Source: an uncultured Marvinbryantia sp. (GTDB lineage: Bacteria > Bacillota > Clostridia > Lachnospirales > Lachnospiraceae). Taken from it: 64,000 nucleotides of DNA. Position 1 is the stretch's first letter. Each line of letters starts with the position of its first letter. The notes beneath the pieces are model-generated. The model ran no database searches and was not told where the DNA came from. It worked only from the letters and a program-made list of their open reading frames with translations. The stretch lies in the NCBI GenBank assembly GCA_934408725.1, contig CAKRVB010000007.1, forward strand, positions 1-64,000. The letters run 5' to 3'. The position numbers and the translations under genes were made by a program. Below, piece by piece: positions 35,106-44,614 of this stretch.

Positions 35106-37282
35106 ACATATTCTTTCCACGCCGTATGGAATCCTTCCACGTCAGCACCAGTCTCCTCTTCATGGAAAGACGAATCTCTATTTCCATTCAAAGCATGCAG
35201 AACAATGGCTGAATGTGGCGGCAATGTAAGTGTCACATCGTACTGCTGCATCTGATAAACATACGCATCCATATTATATCCGCTCTGATCTGTCATCATC
35301 AGCTGTATCAGGTTGTCATCTGCTGTGATTCCCATATCACGCACCCGAATGGTACGCTCCATGGTATCTTTTCCTGCATTAAACACCACCAGCACCTGAT
35401 CCCTCTCCGTGAAACGTCCATAGGCAAGGAAATCATAGTCTGCCTGCAGAATCATAACAGAGCCTTTCATAATCGCCGGACAGGCCTTGTGAATCCGAAT
35501 CATCTGTTTGTGGAACTGAATCAGATCATGATCTTCCCATCCCCATGGATAGGTACGCCGGTTATCCGGATCGGTAAATCCACAGACACCTGCTTCATCA
35601 CCATAGTAAATCGTTGGGGCACCAGGCCAGGTAAACTGCATTACCACTGCGCTGCGAAGTACCGATTTATCTACATCCTGACAGGCCGCCTCATATCCAA
35701 GCTGTGCCACACGTCCCACCTTATGATTCGTTCTTGTCAGGAATCTGGAATGATCGTGATTGGACAGTTCATTCATGGCAGTCTGCAGGGAAGGAGCCTG
35801 GAAACTGTTCATATAATGGTTCATCGCCCACTGGAAATGTAACCCATTTCCCAGCATATCTTCCCGATACTGGTCACTGTGCTTCTCCATACCTGTGAAA
35901 AACCAGGTCAGCGGTTCCATAAAGGCATCGTAGTTCATAACCGTGTCCCACTGATCTCCCTGAAGCCAGGATCTTGGATCCCCGTAATGTTCTGCCAGAA
36001 TCAGTGCCTCTGGATTTGCTTCTTTTACCACATCCCGGAATTCCTTCCAGAACTGATGGTTATATTCATTGGAAAATCCCAGATCGGCGGCCACATCCAG
36101 TCTCCAGCCATCCACGTTATAAGGTGGCGAAACCCATTTCTTTGCCACATGTAAAATATAATCATGGAGCTCTTTTGAATTCTCATAAGCCAGCTTCGGC
36201 AGCGTATCATGGCCCCACCATCCATCATAATTTGGATTATACGGCCAGGCATCCTGGTTATTAAATTTGAAAAAATTCCGATACGGGCTGTCCGCTGAAA
36301 TATAAGCACCTTTTTCGTATCCAGGTGCATGTTCATAAATTCGTTCCCGATCCAGCCACTTATTAAAGGAACCACAGTGATTGAATACCCCATCCAGTAT
36401 GATTCGCATGCCTCTGCGATGGACTTCTTCCACAAATTCCGCAAAAAACTGATTGCTCGCTTCCAGATTCTCTTTGTCTGTTACACGACAAATGTATTTG
36501 GTTGCATGGGTATTATCCTGATCTCCAGGTGCCAGCACTTCTCCACCATCTTTTACAATCTTTCCATAATGTGGATCGATATAATCATAATCCTGTATAT
36601 CATACTTATGGTTAGACGGAGAGACAAAAATCGGGTTGAAGTAGATCACATCCACTCCCAGGTCCTGCAGATAATCCAGTTTGTCCCAGACACCCTGAAT
36701 ATCTCCACCATAAAACTCTCGGATTCCCATAAACGCCGGACATTTATTCCAGTCAGTAACTTTCACAGTTGTATCCCCAATGTAGAAATACTCTCTGTCC
36801 TCCACATCATTCGATGAATCTCCATTATAGAAACGATCCACAAAAATCTGATACATGACAGCACCTTTGGCCCATTCCGGGACATGAAATCCTGGCGTAA
36901 TGGTAAAACAGCAGTCCTGACGTATCTCTTTGCTGATTCCGCATTTGTCATAATAGCAGGTCAGACGACCGGCCTTTACCTGGAACCAATAATGCAGTGG
37001 ACGAATTCCCAGTGGAATCTCTGCACGGTAATAATCAAAATTCCTGTCATCATAGTCATATTCCATGACTACCATTTCCTGGTCATGACACAGATAAACA
37101 GCATCCACGTTGTCTTTTTTGGTACGGAAACGGATCGTTACCGTCTCCCCTACTTCCGGCTGTTCCGGAGTTACATAATTCTCTGTCTCGTCGCTGAAAA
37201 GTGCACTTGGCCGAAAGACCGGGCGCATACCAAGAATGTAGTATTGCATCTTAATCAGCAGTTCTATTTTTTCCCATTCCAA
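35102..37282 (-). CDS. Intracellular GH13 alpha-glucan hydrolase (neopullulanase/cyclomaltodextrinase-like)
   Basis: 726 residues, no signal peptide, so probably cytoplasmic degradation of imported maltodextrins or cyclodextrins. N-terminal beta domain (about 1-130, CBM34/N-domain type) and a GH13 barrel: GGDIQGVWDKLDYLQDLGVD, DGVFNH, GWRLDVAADLGF (nucleophile Asp), LILAEHYGD (acid/base Glu), LSNHDHSRF (transition-state Asp), then a C-terminal beta domain. The start is probably TTG 37282 (GAGGTAAAAATA before it); the next ATG (37249) lacks a ribosome binding site. The promoter lies at 37367-37395. Confidence 0.88.
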   Translation of the reverse strand: MEWEKIELLIKMQYYILGMRPVFRPSALFSDETENYVTPEQPEVGETVTIRFRTKKDNVDAVYLCHDQEMVVMEYDYDDRNFDYYRAEIPLGIRPLHYWFQVKAGRLTCYYDKCGISKEIRQDCCFTITPGFHVPEWAKGAVMYQIFVDRFYNGDSSNDVEDREYFYIGDTTVKVTDWNKCPAFMGIREFYGGDIQGVWDKLDYLQDLGVDVIYFNPIFVSPSNHKYDIQDYDYIDPHYGKIVKDGGEVLAPGDQDNTHATKYICRVTDKENLEASNQFFAEFVEEVHRRGMRIILDGVFNHCGSFNKWLDRERIYEHAPGYEKGAYISADSPYRNFFKFNNQDAWPYNPNYDGWWGHDTLPKLAYENSKELHDYILHVAKKWVSPPYNVDGWRLDVAADLGFSNEYNHQFWKEFRDVVKEANPEALILAEHYGDPRSWLQGDQWDTVMNYDAFMEPLTWFFTGMEKHSDQYREDMLGNGLHFQWAMNHYMNSFQAPSLQTAMNELSNHDHSRFLTRTNHKVGRVAQLGYEAACQDVDKSVLRSAVVMQFTWPGAPTIYYGDEAGVCGFTDPDNRRTYPWGWEDHDLIQFHKQMIRIHKACPAIMKGSVMILQADYDFLAYGRFTERDQVLVVFNAGKDTMERTIRVRDMGITADDNLIQLMMTDQSGYNMDAYVYQMQQYDVTLTLPPHSAIVLHALNGNRDSSFHEEETGADVEGFHTAWKEYV

Positions 37283-37366
37283 TATTTTTACCTCATCCGC
37301 TGATTCAACTCGTAAATCGCGTTTTCTTCATACCTGGGCATTTGATCATCCAGCCCACTATTTTCT

Positions 37367-37395
37367 ATTTTATCCCAAAACAGAGGCACTTACAA
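37367..37395 (-). promoter_or_regulatory. Promoter of the amylase gene
   Basis: Minus-strand TTGTAA (37390-37395), 17-bp spacer, TAAAAT (37367-37372). Confidence 0.5.
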
Positions 37396-37423
37396 GTACA
37401 GATCTTTATATTCTGCATAACGT

Positions 37424-37451
37424 AAAAAGGACAGCCGATGCTGTCCTTTTT
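37424..37451 (-). terminator. Terminator downstream of ftsH
   Basis: AAAAAGGACAGC-CGAT-GCTGTCCTTTTT, symmetrical and probably bidirectional. Between it and the ftsH stop codon (37452-37579) I see AT-rich sequence with a GGGGGG run but no gene. Confidence 0.75.
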
Positions 37452-37579
37452 AGAGAAGGTATTTCTTCTTATGGGTGTTGCAAAAACTATATAATGTATT
37501 GGGGGGTTTTTACGATATTTAATATATCATATACTCCCAAATCCGTGTGCACAAACTTCACAAAATTCAAGTCTATTTT

Positions 37580-39394
37580 TTATGCATTTTCACCAAAAAG
37601 TGCTTCAAATTCTTCCTGACCGATCTTTTCTTTCTCAATCAGAAGTGCTGCACAGCGGTGGAGGACATCCATATGCTCTTTGATGATCGCCGTCGCTTTG
37701 GTATGAGCTTCATCAATCAGACGCTTTACTTCCTCATCAATCACAGCTGCCATAGATTCACTGAATCCTCTGGAGTGCGCCAGATCTCTGCCGATAAAGA
37801 CTTCTCCTTCATCGTTGCCATAGTCAATCAGTCCTACCCGTTCTGACATACCATACTGTGTCACCATTGCCTTCGCCAGCTGCGTTGCCTGCTTGATATC
37901 CTGGGAAGCCCCGGTTGTGATATCTTCGATGATCAGTTCCTCGGCAATTCGTCCGCCCAGATCTACCATCAGGGTATCCAGCATCTTGCCCTTTGTCATG
38001 AACATCTCATCCTTTTCCGGCAGAGGCATCGTATAACCTGCCGCTCCCATACCGGTCGGTATAATAGATACGGTATGCACCGGTCCCACATTCGGAAGAA
38101 GGTGAAACAGCAGCGCATGCCCCGCTTCATGATAAGCGGTAATCCGTTTTTCCCTGTCAGAAATCAAACGGCTCTTCTTCTCTGCACCGATACCCACTTT
38201 GATAAATGCCTGCTGAATATCCTGTTGCTGAATATAAGTACGTCCGGATTTTGCTGCCCAAATGGCTGCTTCATTCATCAGGTTTTCCAGATCTGCTCCG
38301 GTAAATCCTGCCGTAGTTCTGGCAATGTTTTCCAGATCCACATCATCGCCCAGCGGCTTTTCCTTGGCATGTACCTTCAGAATCTCTTCCCTGCCTTTTA
38401 CATCTGGCTTTCCTACACCAATCTTCCGGTCAAAACGGCCTGGCCGCAGGATCGCCGGATCCAGAATATCTACACGGTTGGTCGCCGCCATCACAATAAT
38501 GCCTTCATTGACACCAAATCCATCCATCTCTACCAGCAGCTGATTCAGTGTCTGTTCCCGTTCATCATGGCCACCGCCCATACCGGTTCCTCTGCGTCTT
38601 GCCACAGCATCAATCTCGTCAATGAAGACAATACATGGTGCATTCTTCTTAGCATCTTCAAACAGATCCCTGACACGGGAAGCACCTACACCGACAAACA
38701 TCTCCACAAAATCTGAACCGGAAATACTGAAAAACGGTACACCTGCTTCCCCTGCCACTGCCTTGGCCAGCAGTGTTTTACCAGTTCCAGGAGGGCCCAC
38801 CAGAATCACACCCTTCGGGATTCTTGCTCCCATCTTGGTATACTTCTGCGGTTCTTTTAGGAAATCTACCAGTTCCTCCAGATCTTCTTTTTCTTCCTGA
38901 AGTCCTGCCACATCTTTAAATGTCTTTCTTCTGGCATCCGGCATAATCATGGTCGCACGGCTCTTGCCAAAATTCATCATCTTGTTATTTCCGCCACCAG
39001 CCTGGCGGTTCATCATCATAAACAGGAAAATCACTACCACCGCCATAATCAGGGTAGGCAGTATACTGGTCATAAAGATACTGGTCTGTTCCACATCATG
39101 AAGATAAGTGGTAACATCTGATGCATTCAGCTCTGTCTGAGCTGCTGTCACATCACTGACATTCAATGTCTGTTTGCTTCCATCTGTCAGTGTCAGTGTG
39201 AGACTTCCTGTCGGCACCTGGCTGTTCTGATAAATATCCACCCGGGTGATTTTTCCACCCTCCAGCTCTTCGCTGTATTCCTGATGCGTGATGGTCTGAT
39301 TATCTGACCATCCTCCGCGAAATGCATACAGCAAAAGCAATACAATGGCAATCGTCATAAAATAGATGCCAATTCCTCTTGAATTCCTACTCAA
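37580..39394 (-). CDS. ftsH: ATP-dependent zinc metalloprotease FtsH
   Basis: 604 residues. Two membrane segments (about 8-25 and 108-128) flank a small extracytoplasmic domain. Then comes the AAA+ domain with [17 protein letters not shown] (Walker A), [16 protein letters not shown] (Walker B) and the [12 protein letters not shown], followed by the zinc protease HEAGH motif. Degrades unassembled membrane and regulatory proteins. The start appears to be TTG 39394 after GGAGAACG. Last gene of the tilS-hpt-ftsH cluster. Confidence 0.97.
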   Translation of the reverse strand: MSRNSRGIGIYFMTIAIVLLLLYAFRGGWSDNQTITHQEYSEELEGGKITRVDIYQNSQVPTGSLTLTLTDGSKQTLNVSDVTAAQTELNASDVTTYLHDVEQTSIFMTSILPTLIMAVVVIFLFMMMNRQAGGGNNKMMNFGKSRATMIMPDARRKTFKDVAGLQEEKEDLEELVDFLKEPQKYTKMGARIPKGVILVGPPGTGKTLLAKAVAGEAGVPFFSISGSDFVEMFVGVGASRVRDLFEDAKKNAPCIVFIDEIDAVARRRGTGMGGGHDEREQTLNQLLVEMDGFGVNEGIIVMAATNRVDILDPAILRPGRFDRKIGVGKPDVKGREEILKVHAKEKPLGDDVDLENIARTTAGFTGADLENLMNEAAIWAAKSGRTYIQQQDIQQAFIKVGIGAEKKSRLISDREKRITAYHEAGHALLFHLLPNVGPVHTVSIIPTGMGAAGYTMPLPEKDEMFMTKGKMLDTLMVDLGGRIAEELIIEDITTGASQDIKQATQLAKAMVTQYGMSERVGLIDYGNDEGEVFIGRDLAHSRGFSESMAAVIDEEVKRLIDEAHTKATAIIKEHMDVLHRCAALLIEKEKIGQEEFEALFGENA

Positions 39395-39415
39395 AAATAC
39401 GTTCTCCTTTCTTGC

Positions 39416-39943
39416 TTACTCCGTAAATGAAAGTACGCCGATATAAGGCAGGTTACGATATCTCTGGTCATAATCCAGACCATAACCTACTACAAATTCA
39501 TCCGGGATCTCAAATCCGGTATAATCTACATGCACCGGCATTACTCTTCTGTCTGGTTTATCCAAAAGGGTACACAGCTTCAGACTGGCCGGTTTTCTTG
39601 CACTTAAGATCTCCAGCAGATAGCTTAACGTTCTTCCGGAGTCAATGATATCTTCGATTACAATGACATTCTTTCCTTCCAGCGGTTCATCCAGGTCTTT
39701 CACCAGCTTCACTACTCCGCTGGACTTGGTGCCTGCGCCATAGCTGCTGCAGGACATGAAATCAATGGTCACCGGAACTGTGATTCTCTTTGCCAGTTCA
39801 CAGGTAAAGAAAATACTTCCCTTTAAGATACAAATCAGATGCACTTCTTTTCCAGCATATTCTTCACTAATCTTCTTTCCCAGTTCTTCAATTCTCTTAT
39901 CTACTTTTTCTTCTTCTATCAGGACTCTGATATTTTCTGCCAT
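39416..39943 (-). CDS. hpt: Hypoxanthine phosphoribosyltransferase
   Basis: 175 residues. Makes IMP/GMP from hypoxanthine/guanine and PRPP (purine salvage). PRPP-binding motif VIVIEDIIDSGRTLSYL; also LICILKGSIFFTCEL and DEFVVGYGLDYDQRYRNLPYI. The start overlaps the tilS end by 25 nt with the AAGGAGGC site inside tilS. The tilS-hpt-ftsH order is conserved from Bacillus. Confidence 0.95.
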   Translation of the reverse strand: MAENIRVLIEEEKVDKRIEELGKKISEEYAGKEVHLICILKGSIFFTCELAKRITVPVTIDFMSCSSYGAGTKSSGVVKLVKDLDEPLEGKNVIVIEDIIDSGRTLSYLLEILSARKPASLKLCTLLDKPDRRVMPVHVDYTGFEIPDEFVVGYGLDYDQRYRNLPYIGVLSFTE

Positions 39944-41319
39944 GATACTGCCTCCTTATACGTAATTTCCAGTATTTCTTTTGTATTTTTCTCTACTTTA
40001 TATCCTTCGCTGATCCGGTATCCGGCAATCCATAGAACTTCCTGCCCCACTGTCAGAAGCGGAATCCGGTCTCTTTTCTCTGCCGGGATCTTCTCATCGG
40101 TAAAATAAGACTTCAGCTTTTTGCGGCCTCCCTGCTGATTCACAATAAGAAAATCTCCGCTCTGTCTTGTGCGAAGGTAAATACCCGTGGTTATTTTATC
40201 ATAACTCAGCCATTTCGTATACTTTTTTTGTAGAATTGACTGATTTTCATTGGAAATAATCGCTGTCGTAAAAGTACCCCATGGGGTCTGTGTCTCTCCC
40301 GGAATCTTCAGAAAAATCTTCTGCTGCTGTATTTCGCTGTTTTTCCCGGCATCCTGTTCGATTACCAGCTGATCAAAAGTTCTTCTGACCAGCCAGCCTC
40401 CCGGCAGCTGTATCTGCCGGCCGGACTGCTTTTCCAGCAGCTCTCTGACCGCCTGTATATGCGTCCGCTGAATATCCTTCAATCCGCATCCTGCCTCTTT
40501 CAGACAAAACCTCAGAATCCGCTCCTGAAGAAACTCCTTTTCCTTCTTCATCTGATGCAGGTCAATCTGTACCTGTCCCGGCCGGATCCTGGCTATCTTC
40601 TGACAGGCTTCTTCTACAAGATCCTGAAGGAACTCACGAGTCTGCTGCATCTCTGTTCCAAACTGTGCCAGATGTTGTATGGTTCCTGTGTTTAGCTTTT
40701 CTGTCATCTCCGGAAGCAGACAGTTGCGAATGATGTTCCTGGTATAATCCAGTTCCTGATTTGTCCGGTCTTCCCTCCATGTGATGCTCTTTTGCTTCAG
40801 GTAAGCTTCGATCTCTGGCCGGCTGCATTCCAACAGTGGTCGTATGATCCGATCCCGCACCGGCCGGATTCCTGCTGCACCATCCAGTCCACTTCCCCTT
40901 GCAAGATTCCACAAGATGGTCTCAGCCTGATCATTCTGATTATGTGCCACTGCAATTTTATCTGCATGCCAGCTTTTACTGATCTCCTCAAAGATCTGAT
41001 ATCTGGCCAGTCGGCCGGCCTCTTCCGTAGATAGCTTCTCTGTAGCTGCCATTGACGGAATATCCACGGAAACACACTCATATTCCACATTTTGTTTCTG
41101 GCAAAGTTCTTCTACATACGCAGCATCCTGCCGGCTTTCTTCTCCACGGATTCCATGTTCCACATGCACTGCTTTTATGTCAAAGTTCACCTTTTTTCGG
41201 TATTCCAGCAGTGTAAACAGCAGGCAGACCGAATCTGCGCCTCCTGACACGCCTGCCAGCACCCGGTCGCCTGGCTGAATCATATGGTATTTTTCTATCG
41301 TATGAAATGCTTTCTGCAT
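39919..41319 (-). CDS. tilS: tRNA(Ile)-lysidine synthase
   Basis: 466 residues. Converts C34 of tRNA-Ile(CAU) to lysidine, changing its decoding from Met to Ile; essential. N-type ATPase PP-loop VSGGADSV near residue 25, VEHGIRGEESRQD, HNQNDQAETIL and a C-terminal TilS domain (about 390-466). Own promoter at 41378-41406. Confidence 0.93.
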   Translation of the reverse strand: MQKAFHTIEKYHMIQPGDRVLAGVSGGADSVCLLFTLLEYRKKVNFDIKAVHVEHGIRGEESRQDAAYVEELCQKQNVEYECVSVDIPSMAATEKLSTEEAGRLARYQIFEEISKSWHADKIAVAHNQNDQAETILWNLARGSGLDGAAGIRPVRDRIIRPLLECSRPEIEAYLKQKSITWREDRTNQELDYTRNIIRNCLLPEMTEKLNTGTIQHLAQFGTEMQQTREFLQDLVEEACQKIARIRPGQVQIDLHQMKKEKEFLQERILRFCLKEAGCGLKDIQRTHIQAVRELLEKQSGRQIQLPGGWLVRRTFDQLVIEQDAGKNSEIQQQKIFLKIPGETQTPWGTFTTAIISNENQSILQKKYTKWLSYDKITTGIYLRTRQSGDFLIVNQQGGRKKLKSYFTDEKIPAEKRDRIPLLTVGQEVLWIAGYRISEGYKVEKNTKEILEITYKEAVSWQKISES

Positions 41320-41377
41320 AATCTTGCCGCTCCTTCACTGCGGTCTGCTTCGATGCCTATCGCAGTATCTCTCCATC

Positions 41378-41406
41378 ACTATAATGAATTTATGCGCAAA
41401 AAGCAA
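41378..41406 (-). promoter_or_regulatory. Promoter of tilS-hpt-ftsH
   Basis: Minus-strand TTGCTT (41401-41406), 17-bp spacer, TATAGT (41378-41383), in the 108-nt gap after spoIIE. Confidence 0.55.
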
Positions 41407-41427
41407 CTATGACTGTGCACCGTCTGT

Positions 41428-42813
41428 TTATTTTCTCCAGAATCCACCGGACAGAATGGTCATATCATCCAGAATCCCATCCTGACAGAATTCCAGCACC
41501 TGATCCAGCAAGATCTGTGCGGACTGTGCCGGGTTGTCATTGGTCAGATTAGAAATAAAATATTTTAACAGATTTTCCCCTTCCCTGGGTGGCAGAGCAT
41601 CTAATACACCATCTGAAATCAGAAACACCATATCCCCATTTTCCAGCCGCACTTCATCCATCTCCACGTCTGCCTCCCGAAACACTCCCATAGGCAGACT
41701 GGTAGATCGAATGATCTCTACCTCTTTATGCGCTCTTCGGATAAATGTGGCAGCTGCTCCCACCTTCATAATTCTGCTTTTCCCCTGATATAGATTGATC
41801 TCCAGCAGATCCAGCGTAGAATATCGACATACACTCCGCTGCAATACCATGGAAGAATGGATCATTTTCACTGCTGTCTCTGCCGTAAATCCAGCTTCCA
41901 GGAACTGTTCGATCAGTTCTATGATCGTCTGGCTCTCCTGACTGGCCTCCACACCTTTTCCCATTCCATCTGAAATGGCCATAATCACCTGTCCATGATT
42001 ACTGTTCAAGATGGCATAATTATCACCAGACGATGCCTGTCCACTGCATTTTGCAGAAGCGCATCCGGTTAGCATATAATACCTGGTTTCTTCCACAAAG
42101 TGAATGCTGCACCAGTCTTTTCCGATCATGACCCGACTGTCTCGTTCCGGCACCATGGGTCTTCCATATTCTTCTGTCAGAATATCTGCGACCAGACTGA
42201 CCTGGGCAGTTCCTCTGCGGCAGGAAAGTGTCAGGATCATCTCCGGGTGTCCGGTTATATTTTTCCAGATTCCGATCTCCTTCAGGGAAATTCGATGAAG
42301 TCTCAGGCTCAATCTAAGCTTCTGTTCCAGATTTCCCTGCAAGGCTTCCGCGCTGTATGCCGTACAGGCAATTTCTTTAATAATGGCTGCGGTCTGCTGA
42401 AGCTGTCCTGCCACAGCTGCACGATTCTCCATCATCCGGTTGGTCCACAGCATATTCAGTCTGGCCCGCAGGAATCCCCGTTCCAGTTCTTCTCGAAAAT
42501 TTCTTCCCTTTATGCAAAAACGATAAAATTCTCTTTCCCTGTCTGATATCTGTTCCTGTCCGTCTTCGATCGCCTGCAGCATCCCATAAGCCAGCTTCCA
42601 GGTCTTCTCCTGCTCTCTCAGCCAGCATATTTGCTTTTTTCCACAGGACGCACATACTTTTTCCCGAACGGTTATAAAGATTTCCTGTATATCTTCTTCA
42701 TTCAGCCGCTCTTTCTTCTCCGGCATTTCTCTGAATATTTCCGCTAACTGGCGAAAGGATTCCGCGTATCTCTCGATTCTGTCTCTTTCGATCAAACTTG
42801 TCCACTCATCCAT
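41428..42813 (-). CDS. spoIIE: Stage II sporulation protein E-type phosphatase, lacking the membrane domain
   Basis: 461 residues. PP2C-type Ser/Thr phosphatase; in Bacillus SpoIIE dephosphorylates SpoIIAA to activate sigma-F in the forespore. Seen here: the SpoIIE-specific Cys motif CASCGKKQICW (about 53-63), a helical linker, and the phosphatase domain with metal Asp residues in SGDNYAI, ISDGMGKG, LISDGVLDA and DDMTIL. The roughly 10-TM N-terminal region of Bacillus SpoIIE (about 827 aa) is absent and no remnant precedes it. Gene order (tilS, hpt, ftsH next) strongly supports the SpoIIE identity. Confidence 0.85.
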   Translation of the reverse strand: MDEWTSLIERDRIERYAESFRQLAEIFREMPEKKERLNEEDIQEIFITVREKVCASCGKKQICWLREQEKTWKLAYGMLQAIEDGQEQISDREREFYRFCIKGRNFREELERGFLRARLNMLWTNRMMENRAAVAGQLQQTAAIIKEIACTAYSAEALQGNLEQKLRLSLRLHRISLKEIGIWKNITGHPEMILTLSCRRGTAQVSLVADILTEEYGRPMVPERDSRVMIGKDWCSIHFVEETRYYMLTGCASAKCSGQASSGDNYAILNSNHGQVIMAISDGMGKGVEASQESQTIIELIEQFLEAGFTAETAVKMIHSSMVLQRSVCRYSTLDLLEINLYQGKSRIMKVGAAATFIRRAHKEVEIIRSTSLPMGVFREADVEMDEVRLENGDMVFLISDGVLDALPPREGENLLKYFISNLTNDNPAQSAQILLDQVLEFCQDGILDDMTILSGGFWRK

Positions 42814-42844
42814 AGGGATCCCCTCTCATTGACACTCTGATCCC

Positions 42845-42877
42845 AGTATATAAAAAATCCTCCGCAGAATTTGTCAA
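42845..42877 (-). promoter_or_regulatory. Promoter of spoIIE with 21-bp spacer and 0A-box-like sequence
   Basis: Minus-strand TTGACA (42872-42877) and TATACT (42845-42850) are 21 bp apart. As I recall, the Spo0A-activated spoIIE and spoIIG promoters of Bacillus have similarly long spacers. The plus-strand TTTGTCAAAA here is one base off the 0A-box core TGTCGAA. The -35 lies in the loop of the upstream terminator. Confidence 0.5.
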
Positions 42878-42893
42878 AACTCTGCGGAGGATT
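42852..42893 (-). terminator. Terminator of the ribU operon
   Basis: AATCCTCCGCAGA / TCTGCGGAGGATT 13-bp perfect stem with a 12-nt loop, followed by TTTT on the minus strand. It overlaps the spoIIE promoter. Confidence 0.8.
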
Positions 42894-42902
42894 GGAACTA
42901 TC

Positions 42903-43697
42903 TCAATTCTTCCAGTTTCGTATTTCTAAGAGTCCCGGTATCAGCACTTTCGCACTGGTACGCAGAATGATTTCACCTTTTTCTGCGGTGGCGCCTGACG
43001 GATCTCCTCCAATACCGATTGGTTTACCATCTTCGGTTTTCCAGTCCTCCGATACCCAGCCGATAGATACTGAACCGTAAGGCAATAATGTTTTATTATG
43101 AATAAATGCTTCTGGCCGGCCAGCTTCTGAAGTCTCCAGCTTCACCAGGCTTTCATCCACTGCCATCACCATAGAAGTCTCCATCTCTCCACCATGAAAG
43201 TCCCAGATATTGCCCTCCGAAATAGTTGCCTTCACATCTGGATGACTAAATGCCCCTGAAGATAAGATGAATGGGGAAATTCCCAGTTCGCTGCGCAGTT
43301 CACGGCTCAGGATCTGCACCACCGGTGCATTTCCACCATGACATACCAGAAAAGCAATCTTCTGGAATCCATGATGTGCCAGACTGACACAGATATCATA
43401 GAGCATATGATAATACGTATCCGGTTTAAAAGTGATCGAACCACAGAAGTTCTTATGCTCTGTGCTTAATCCCACCGGAATAACCGGAAATGCAAGAATC
43501 GGGAAATCTTTTTCTCCCACAGCTTCCAGTTCTTCTCCAAGATACTTCACCATCGCTTCTGCGATGATATCATCAGTCCCCAGCGGAGCCTGATTGCCAT
43601 GCTGCTCCAGTGCTCCAAGGGGAATCAATATAATCGTCTCTTTTTTATCTACCTGCTCCATCTCCAGACGAGTCAGGTCTCTGTAATTGCGAATCAT
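42903..43697 (-). CDS. Creatininase-family amidohydrolase under FMN riboswitch control
   Basis: 264 residues of the creatininase/MftE/ArfB superfamily, with the full metal-site set: LIPLGALEQHGNQAP (Glu, His), GTDDIIAEA (Asp), LVCHGGNAPV (His) and FHGGEMETSMV (Glu). Cytoplasmic metal-dependent hydrolase of cyclic amides or formamides. Start ATG 43697 overlaps the ribU stop codon by 4 nt. The superfamily includes the archaeal deformylase ArfB of riboflavin synthesis, so a flavin-related substrate is plausible. No characterised function for this exact context is known to me. Confidence 0.82.
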   Translation of the reverse strand: MIRNYRDLTRLEMEQVDKKETIILIPLGALEQHGNQAPLGTDDIIAEAMVKYLGEELEAVGEKDFPILAFPVIPVGLSTEHKNFCGSITFKPDTYYHMLYDICVSLAHHGFQKIAFLVCHGGNAPVVQILSRELRSELGISPFILSSGAFSHPDVKATISEGNIWDFHGGEMETSMVMAVDESLVKLETSEAGRPEAFIHNKTLLPYGSVSIGWVSEDWKTEDGKPIGIGGDPSGATAEKGEIILRTSAKVLIPGLLEIRNWKN

Positions 43698-44311
43698 GCT
43701 TCTACCGCCCGTTTTACAAAGCTCACTTTATGAATTCTCTCATACAGCAGATAACCGGCGATACAGTTCAGTCCGATCTTGATGATATTGAACGGAATGG
43801 TGGCCAGAATAATAAAAGATGTCAGGTTGGTGATAGATGGATTTACAGATGATACCATCTGAATAACCTGATCCAGCGGCAGTTCCATTGCTTTGGCATA
43901 CAGTGGCAAAGTAATGCATGCATTACAGAAACATGCAAATGCGGTACGAATCACTACACTGGATACCATAGAAACGACAGCTGCTTTTCTGTTCTTTCCC
44001 ATTTTCTTATAAACCAGCCACATCGGAATTACAAACAGGGCAATACCGATCAGATTGGCAAATTCACCTACATACATCGTGTTAGTGCCTACGGTTACCA
44101 GCTTAATCAGGATCTTGATCACTTCCACTGCAGCAGCGGAAGCCGGTCCCATAAGAAACAGTGCAATAATAGATGGAATATCACTGAAATCCAGCTTGTA
44201 GAACGGCGGCATCATTGGTACCGATATCTCCAGGGACATCAGGGCTCCCGCCAGTGCAGCCAGCATCGCTGTGTAAATCATCTTCTGTGTGCTCCATTTT
44301 TTCTTTTCCAT
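43694..44311 (-). CDS. ribU: ECF transporter S component for riboflavin
   Basis: 205 residues, six membrane helices. RibU signature FYKLDFSDIPSIIALFLMGP near residue 40 and KILIKLVTVGTNTMYVGEFAN. Captures riboflavin; energy comes from the shared EcfAAT module, encoded elsewhere. ATG 44311 is chosen because GGAGG is 8 nt upstream (alternative 44332). Preceded by an FMN riboswitch, which supports flavin specificity. Confidence 0.93.
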   Translation of the reverse strand: MEKKKWSTQKMIYTAMLAALAGALMSLEISVPMMPPFYKLDFSDIPSIIALFLMGPASAAAVEVIKILIKLVTVGTNTMYVGEFANLIGIALFVIPMWLVYKKMGKNRKAAVVSMVSSVVIRTAFACFCNACITLPLYAKAMELPLDQVIQMVSSVNPSITNLTSFIILATIPFNIIKIGLNCIAGYLLYERIHKVSFVKRAVEA

Positions 44312-44390
44312 TTCTTTTTCCTCCAGAATCATAGTTTGAGCAGATATCCTAAATCCCGGAAAGATGTGTGGAAGTATCAGGTTCTGTCAC

Positions 44391-44424
44391 AAAAAAATCT
44401 CAGGTTCCTCGGAACCTGAGATCT
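44391..44424 (-). terminator. Expression-platform terminator of the FMN riboswitch
   Basis: ATCTCAGGTTCC-GA-GGAACCTGAGAT stem followed by TTTTTTT on the minus strand, 80 nt before ribU. Predicted to form when FMN is bound. Confidence 0.85.
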
Positions 44425-44477
44425 TACTTTTCAATCCTGACATCACATGACCTTTGGCCATGCCTCCATGTTTGAAT

Positions 44478-44592
44478 CATCTTCTCTCATCCAGACTATA
44501 CTGTCGGTACTGGAATCTCACCAGTTCAGCTGCCTCAACGCAGTTCGCGGACTATACCGCCGGTAGGGAATTACACCCTGCCCCGAAGAATT
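44478..44592 (-). ncRNA. FMN riboswitch (RFN element) aptamer
   Basis: The minus strand shows the conserved RFN blocks in order: TTCTTCGGGGCAGGGTG, AATTCCCTACCGGCGGT, AGTCCGCGAAC, GAACTGGTGAGATTCCAGTA, CCGACAGTATAGTC, GGATGAGAGAAGA. The outer stem closes CTTC with GAAG. Binds FMN and shuts off ribU and the creatininase gene by termination. Confidence 0.97.
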
Positions 44593-44614
44593 TATTCTAT
44601 TCTGTTCTGCATCT

